NCBI GenBank assembly: GCA_035544515.1
Contig: DATKEG010000221.1
Location: 1-10,426, forward strand
From: DATKEG01 sp035544515
GTDB lineage: Bacteria; Acidobacteriota; Vicinamibacteria; Fen-336
DNA: 10,426 nt
Reading direction: 5' to 3'
Part shown: positions 7,226-10,426 of the stretch, piece by piece
How the letters are laid out: the number at the start of each line of letters is the position of its first letter
Position numbering within the stretch: the first letter of the stretch is position 1
Notes under the pieces: generated by a model
Databases searched by the model: none
Told to the model about the DNA's origin: nothing
What the model saw: the letters and a program-made list of their open reading frames with translations, nothing else
Made by a program: the position numbers and the translations under genes

Positions 7226-8598
7226 CCGAGCAGCTCCTTGATCGGCTCCACCCCGCGATCCACCACCGGCATCGGCCGGTTCTGTGGGCCGGGCAGGTCC
7301 GACTCGAGGTCCACGCCGATGGCGTGCAGGATGGTGGCCGCGACACTCGCGGCCGACGCCGGCCGGTCCCGAGGATAGGCGCCGATCTCGTCCGAGGCGC
7401 CGACGACCTGTCCGCCCCTGACGCCGCCCCCGGCCCACACCATCGACCAGCACTGCGGCCAGTGGTCGCGGCCGCCCGCGGGGTTGATCTTGGGCGTGCG
7501 GCCGAACTCGCCGGTGGCGATCACGAGCGTGTTCTCCAGCATCCCGCGATCGTGCAGGTCCTCCAGCAGCGAGCTGTAGGCGTGGTCGAACATGGGACCG
7601 AGCAGGTCGCCGTAGGCGCTGATGGGGCTGAAGGGCGCCGAGCCGTGGATGTCCCAGGTGATCTCGTTGAACACCGTCTCGAACATGTTCACGGTCACGA
7701 AGCGGACGCCCGCCTCGACGAGCCGGCGGGCGAGGAGGCAGCTCATGCCGAACCGGTTGCGGCCGTAGCGGTCCTTCACCGCGTCCGCCTCCCGCCCGAG
7801 GTCGAACGCCTCGCGCGCCTTCGCCGAGGAGATCAGGGTGTACGCCTGCTCGAACGACGAGTCCATCAACCGCGCCTGCGGGCTCGCCTCGAACGACCTC
7901 ACCGCGCCGTCCACCAGCGGACGCAGGGCGCGCCGCCGGTCGGCGCGGACCGGCGTGAGGTAGTCGGGCGGCCGCAGGTCCGGGACCTTGAAGTCGGGGG
8001 CGGACGGGTCGGCCATGAGCGCGAACGGGTCGTGCGGCTTGCCGAGGAACCCCGCCGTCTGCCCGTGCGGCATGTTGCCGCCGGTGTTCCCGATCGGCCT
8101 GGGCAGCAGCACGTGCGGCGGCACGTCGCCCTTGGGCCCCTTGAGATAGCCCAGGATCGAGCCCACGTGCGGGGACTCGAGACCCGCCTGGAAGAGCCGG
8201 CCCGTCTGCATCACCTGGTGCCCGGCGTCGTGGACCGCCACGCCGGCGTAGTGCACCGAGCGCAGGAGGGCGAACTTGTCCGCGTGCCGGGCCATGCGCG
8301 GGAAGATCTCGCTGATCTGGACGCCCGGGACGTTCGTGGCGATGGGCTTGTAGGGCCCGCGCACCTCGGCCGGCGCCTCGGGCTTCATGTCCCAGGTGTC
8401 GAGCTGGCTCGGGGCGCCCACCAGGAAGAGGAGGATGACGTTGACGTCGTTGTCGGCGTCCACGGCGCCGTAGGCCTTGAGCTTGAACAGGTCGGACAGG
8501 GTCAAGCCGAGCAGGCCGACGGTCCCCGCGTGCAGGAAGTCCCGCCGCGTCAGGCCGTCACAGAAGCGCACGGCCCGGTCGGCGTCCAAGCGGATCAT
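7222..8598 (-). CDS. Tat-exported DUF1501 protein (alkaline phosphatase-fold related)
   Basis: This 458-residue protein has a twin-arginine signal near its N-terminus: LTRRDFLHAG (R18, R19) followed by the hydrophobic TVGLLGLTLSDLF, so folded export by Tat is predicted. The DUF1501 domain covers most of the rest. Its recognisable signatures are GAPSQLDTWDMKP (61-73), the HQVMQTGR segment, GEFGRTP (363-369) and GGRDHWP (375-381). DUF1501 is distantly related to the alkaline phosphatase/sulfatase superfamily; the conserved Asp/His residues could be metal ligands, but no substrate is established. It is the first gene of the operon. The ATG at 8598 has GGAGG five bases upstream (8608-8604). An in-frame extension to 8709 would run through the divergent promoter region and is rejected. 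The C-terminal PIKELLG is typical of full-length members. Confidence 0.94.
   Translation of the reverse strand: MIRLDADRAVRFCDGLTRRDFLHAGTVGLLGLTLSDLFKLKAYGAVDADNDVNVILLFLVGAPSQLDTWDMKPEAPAEVRGPYKPIATNVPGVQISEIFPRMARHADKFALLRSVHYAGVAVHDAGHQVMQTGRLFQAGLESPHVGSILGYLKGPKGDVPPHVLLPRPIGNTGGNMPHGQTAGFLGKPHDPFALMADPSAPDFKVPDLRPPDYLTPVRADRRRALRPLVDGAVRSFEASPQARLMDSSFEQAYTLISSAKAREAFDLGREADAVKDRYGRNRFGMSCLLARRLVEAGVRFVTVNMFETVFNEITWDIHGSAPFSPISAYGDLLGPMFDHAYSSLLEDLHDRGMLENTLVIATGEFGRTPKINPAGGRDHWPQCWSMVWAGGGVRGGQVVGASDEIGAYPRDRPASAASVAATILHAIGVDLESDLPGPQNRPMPVVDRGVEPIKELLG
7234..7239 (-). promoter_or_regulatory. Shine-Dalgarno for the GTG start of the DUF1549/DUF1553 gene
   Basis: AAGGAG on the minus strand (7239-7234) lies 8 nt before the GTG at 7225, inside the last codons of the DUF1501 gene (IKELLG). 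With the GTGA stop/start overlap at 7225-7222 it supports translational coupling. It also rejects the much longer in-frame extension towards 7453, which would overlap the DUF1501 gene. Confidence 0.75.
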
Positions 8599-8707
8599 GG
8601 CGGCCTCCGTCTTCACGGACTCGCGGGGACGGGCTCGAGATGCTGTCCGGACGTGTTGGGGAGATGATATCCGAACTCGTCCGGGGACGGGTACCCTGGA
8701 GGGCATC
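8599..8707. promoter_or_regulatory. Divergent intergenic region with dyads and a direct repeat
   Basis: These 109 bp lie between the start codons of the minus-strand operon and the plus-strand DUF4920 gene, so promoters for both should be here or nearby. Visible structures are a perfect 8-bp palindrome GTCCGGAC (8645-8652), a related 12-bp dyad CGTCCGGGGACG (8678-8689) centred 35 bp away, and a direct repeat GGGGACGGG at 8625-8633 and 8683-8691. An AT-richer island around 8664-8671 (GATGATAT) lies between the dyads and gives a TATCAT-like hexamer on the minus strand, but no convincing -35 partner is seen. Shine-Dalgarno sequences are at 8604-8608 (minus) and 8698-8703 (plus). Confidence 0.5.
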
Positions 8708-9133
8708 ATGCGACCGCTCCTTCACGCCTCGCTCGCGCTGCTGCTGGCCGCCGGAGGCGCCGCCGCCGCCGAGACCACCCGCTTCGGGAAGCCGCTGCGC
8801 GGCCTGCCCGTGACGCCCCTGGCCGAGCTGCTCGCCCGCCCCGAAGCCGGCAGGGCGGTGCGGCTCGAGGGAACGATCGACCGCGTGTGCCGCAACAAGG
8901 GCTGCTGGCTCGAGCTGAAACAGGGCGAGGCGTCGGTCCACGTGACCTTCGAGGGGTACTCGTTCTTCGTGCCGCGAGACTCGGCCGGACGGCCCGTCGT
9001 GCTCGAAGGCAAGGTGGTGGTGAAAGAGCCCGCGCCCGGCGAGGCGGAGCACAAGAAGTCGGAGGGCGCGGAGCGCGCCGGCGCGCGCGTCTCCGTCGAG
9101 GCCACGGGCGTCGAGATCGCGGACCGGCCGTAG
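8708..9133 (+). CDS. Exported DUF4920 family protein
   Basis: This 141-residue protein has a clear signal peptide (hydrophobic LLHASLALLLAAGGAAAA, likely cleavage before ETT at about residue 21). The mature part matches the DUF4920 pattern: an RLEGTIDRVC strand, CRNKGCWLEL (C61 and C66, a CX4C pair), then YSFFVPRDSAGR (84-95) and VVLEGKVVV (97-105), which suggests a small OB-like beta-barrel. The two cysteines could form a disulfide or bind metal. The ATG at 8708 is preceded by GGAGGG with a 4-nt spacer. Longer in-frame openings upstream run through the DUF1501 gene and are rejected. The gene is transcribed away from the DUF1501 operon across a shared 109-bp promoter region. The family's biochemical role is unknown. 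Confidence 0.88.
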   Translation: MRPLLHASLALLLAAGGAAAAETTRFGKPLRGLPVTPLAELLARPEAGRAVRLEGTIDRVCRNKGCWLELKQGEASVHVTFEGYSFFVPRDSAGRPVVLEGKVVVKEPAPGEAEHKKSEGAERAGARVSVEATGVEIADRP

Positions 9134-9138
9134 GCCGG
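9124..9138. terminator. GC-rich hairpin between convergent genes
   Basis: CCGGCC (9124-9129) and GGCCGG (9133-9138) form a perfect 6-bp stem around a 3-nt GTA loop, spanning the stop codon of the DUF4920 gene. It sits just before the 17-bp gap separating this stop from the stop of the convergent RR-PP2C gene, so it could end transcription in both directions. No T-tract follows on either side, so this may simply be GC-rich coding sequence. Confidence 0.3.
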
Positions 9139-9150
9139 CCGCGCCCGCGC

Positions 9151-10317
9151 TCAGTCGATCGCGAGCACCAGCAGCGTGGCGTCGTCCACGAACGAGCCGC
9201 CGCCAAAGGCGCGGGCGGAGTCGAGCAGCCGATCCTTCAGCCCCGGCGCGTCCAGATGCCGGTGGGAGAGCACCAGCTCGACCAGTTTCGGCTCGCCCAG
9301 CTCCTCACCGGTCGCTCCCGGCAGCTCGCTGACGCCGTCGGTGAAGAGGACCAGCCGGTCGCCCGGCCGCAGCGCCAGGTGCCCCTCGGCGTACCGCCCG
9401 GCCGCCACGCCCGCGATCACCGGCCCGCCGCTCTCGAGTCGCACGTGCGTGCCGTCGGCCCGGGCCAGGATCGGCGGGTTGTGGCCGGCGTTCGCGTACG
9501 AGAGCCGCCGCGTCGCCGCGTCGAGGACGAGGTACACGAGCGTCACGAACTTCTCGTCGGTCAGGCGCGGGGCCATGACCCGGCGCAGGTGCCCGCACAA
9601 CTCGCCGGGCGTCCATCCCTCGGCCGCGAGCGCCCGCACGGCCGCCTGGAGGTTCGACATGAGGAGCGCGGCCGCCATGCCTTTGCCGGCGACGTCCGCG
9701 ATGCACATCGCGATGCGCCCGGGCTGGACCTCGAACACGTCGTAGTGGTCGCCGCCGAGCCCGGCCGCCGGCTGCCAGGCGGCGGCGACGCCGAGGCCGG
9801 GCGAGGAGGGGAGCTGGCGGGGCAGGAGCGCGGCCTGGATCTCGCGCGCCGCGGCCAGCTCGCGCTCGTGCAGCCTCTCGGCCGCGCGGCGCGCGCGGGC
9901 GGCCAGCACCTGCGCGCGCACGGTCGCCAGGAGCTGGCCGTTGTCCCAGGGCTTGCGCACGAAGTCGCCCACGCGGTGGCGCAGGCCCTCGATGGCCAGA
10001 TCGACCGTGGCCCACGCCGTCATGACCACCACCGGCAGGCGGGCGTCGCGCGCCCGGATGGCGGGCAGGAGGTGGAGGCCTTCCTGGCCCGACGTCGTGC
10101 CGCGGGCGTAGTTGAGGTCCATCAGCACGAGATCGAACGGTCGCCGGTCGAGCGCCGCGAGCAGCGCGGCCGGAGAGGCCACGACCTCGACGTCGTAGTC
10201 CATCTTCAGGAGCAGGCTGAGCGCCTCGCGCACCTCGGCCTGGTCGTCCGCGACGAGGATGCGCGCCACGCCGGCGCCGTCGGTTCCCGTCTTCTCGAGG
10301 TCGGACGCGACGCGCAT
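9151..10317 (-). CDS. Response regulator with SpoIIE/RsbU-type PP2C phosphatase domain
   Basis: This cytoplasmic protein of 388 residues (from the ATG at 10317) has an N-terminal receiver domain (about 18-135) with acidic pair D24/D25, phospho-acceptor D67 (LVLMDLN), T100 and K122 (RKPW). A charged, probably coiled-coil linker (about 137-165) ends in the REIQAALLP segment typical of RsbU-like phosphatases. The PP2C/SpoIIE domain (about 175-388) keeps the metal-binding acidic residues: GGDHYD (D190, D193), DVAGKG (D208), FTDGVSE (D327) and DDATLLVL (D378, D379), plus NAGHNPP. It should dephosphorylate a phosphoprotein, classically an anti-anti-sigma factor, under control of receiver phosphorylation. 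No kinase, STAS or sigma-factor gene is in the window. The start is uncertain: neither the ATG at 10317 nor the GTG at 10368 has a Shine-Dalgarno sequence, and both precede the receiver. No hydrophobic segment is seen. Confidence 0.92.
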   Translation of the reverse strand: MRVASDLEKTGTDGAGVARILVADDQAEVREALSLLLKMDYDVEVVASPAALLAALDRRPFDLVLMDLNYARGTTSGQEGLHLLPAIRARDARLPVVVMTAWATVDLAIEGLRHRVGDFVRKPWDNGQLLATVRAQVLAARARRAAERLHERELAAAREIQAALLPRQLPSSPGLGVAAAWQPAAGLGGDHYDVFEVQPGRIAMCIADVAGKGMAAALLMSNLQAAVRALAAEGWTPGELCGHLRRVMAPRLTDEKFVTLVYLVLDAATRRLSYANAGHNPPILARADGTHVRLESGGPVIAGVAAGRYAEGHLALRPGDRLVLFTDGVSELPGATGEELGEPKLVELVLSHRHLDAPGLKDRLLDSARAFGGGSFVDDATLLVLAID

Positions 10318-10426
10318 GTTCGAGTGCGGGGAGCAAGCGATGTGCCAGAGGCAGCGACCGGGATCCACGGGGCTTGGGAGGGCGCGGGCCCCCGGTGGTG
10401 TCCGGTGCTGGGAAGGGCGGATCCCA

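Larger units (their letters stand above)
180..8598 (-). other. Predicted five-gene operon of exported redox/propeller proteins
   Basis: Five minus-strand genes follow one another with junctions of 4-bp overlap (7222-7225), 19-bp gap, 4-bp overlap (3673-3676) and 8-bp gap. No space is left for internal promoters or terminators, so a single transcript starting in 8599-8707 is the simplest reading. Every product has an N-terminal export signal. DUF1501 and DUF1549/DUF1553 genes are known neighbours in Planctomycetota, Verrucomicrobiota and Acidobacteriota. The joint function is unknown. Confidence 0.85.

Noticed and set aside
4613..7378. A 921-codon plus-strand open frame opposite the WD40, DUF1549/DUF1553 and DUF1501 genes
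   Set aside because: Its product is low-complexity Arg/Gly/Ala/Val-rich sequence with no domain, as expected for antisense frames in very GC-rich coding DNA. The minus-strand frames encode recognisable families across the same DNA.
8599..8709. N-terminal extension of the DUF1501 protein to 8709
   Set aside because: It would displace the twin-arginine signal from the N-terminus and cover the divergent promoter region; the ATG at 8598 has a good GGAGG.
10318..10368. Alternative GTG start (10368) for the RR-PP2C gene
   Set aside because: The added 17 residues match no receiver feature and there is no Shine-Dalgarno sequence. The ATG at 10317 lacks one too, so this is a preference and not proof.

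Overview
The window is very GC-rich bacterial DNA (visibly near 70% G+C) holding seven protein-coding genes. Their make-up (planctomycete-type cytochrome c domains, DUF1501, DUF1549/DUF1553, PPC-domain and beta-propeller proteins, DUF4920) points to the Acidobacteriota / Planctomycetota / Verrucomicrobiota / Gemmatimonadota range, probably an uncultured soil or sediment lineage. The sequence alone does not allow a firmer placement. No tRNA, rRNA, CRISPR array or intact mobile element was seen.

Layout. Positions 1-179 have no recognisable gene but carry a perfect 20-bp tandem duplication (81-120) and a 7-bp-arm inverted repeat (143-161). Positions 180-8598 hold five minus-strand genes that read as one operon. 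In transcription order they are a Tat-exported DUF1501 protein (8598-7222), a DUF1549/DUF1553 protein with a cytochrome-like N-terminus and a Big2-like domain (7225-5030), a haem c plus seven-bladed WD40 fusion (5010-3673), a PPC/IPT-domain surface-type protein (3676-1304) and a YVTN/YncE-like beta-propeller (1295-180). Junctions are 4-bp overlaps or gaps of 19 bp or less, so translational coupling is likely. A 109-bp divergent intergenic region (8599-8707) separates this operon from a plus-strand DUF4920 gene (8708-9133). That gene converges on a minus-strand response regulator with a SpoIIE/RsbU-type PP2C phosphatase domain (10317-9151).

How the genes may work together. All five operon products and the DUF4920 protein carry N-terminal export signals, one of them twin-arginine, so the operon appears to encode an extracytoplasmic assembly. 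It has up to three haem c attachment motifs, two beta-propellers and an adhesive multi-Ig-like protein. DUF1501 belongs to a family related to the alkaline phosphatase/sulfatase fold. DUF1549/DUF1553 and DUF1501 genes are known to travel together, and their biochemical role is unsettled. The full five-gene set is the most interesting object in the window. The RR-PP2C gene is cytoplasmic signalling, probably partner switching, and nothing in the sequence ties it to the operon.
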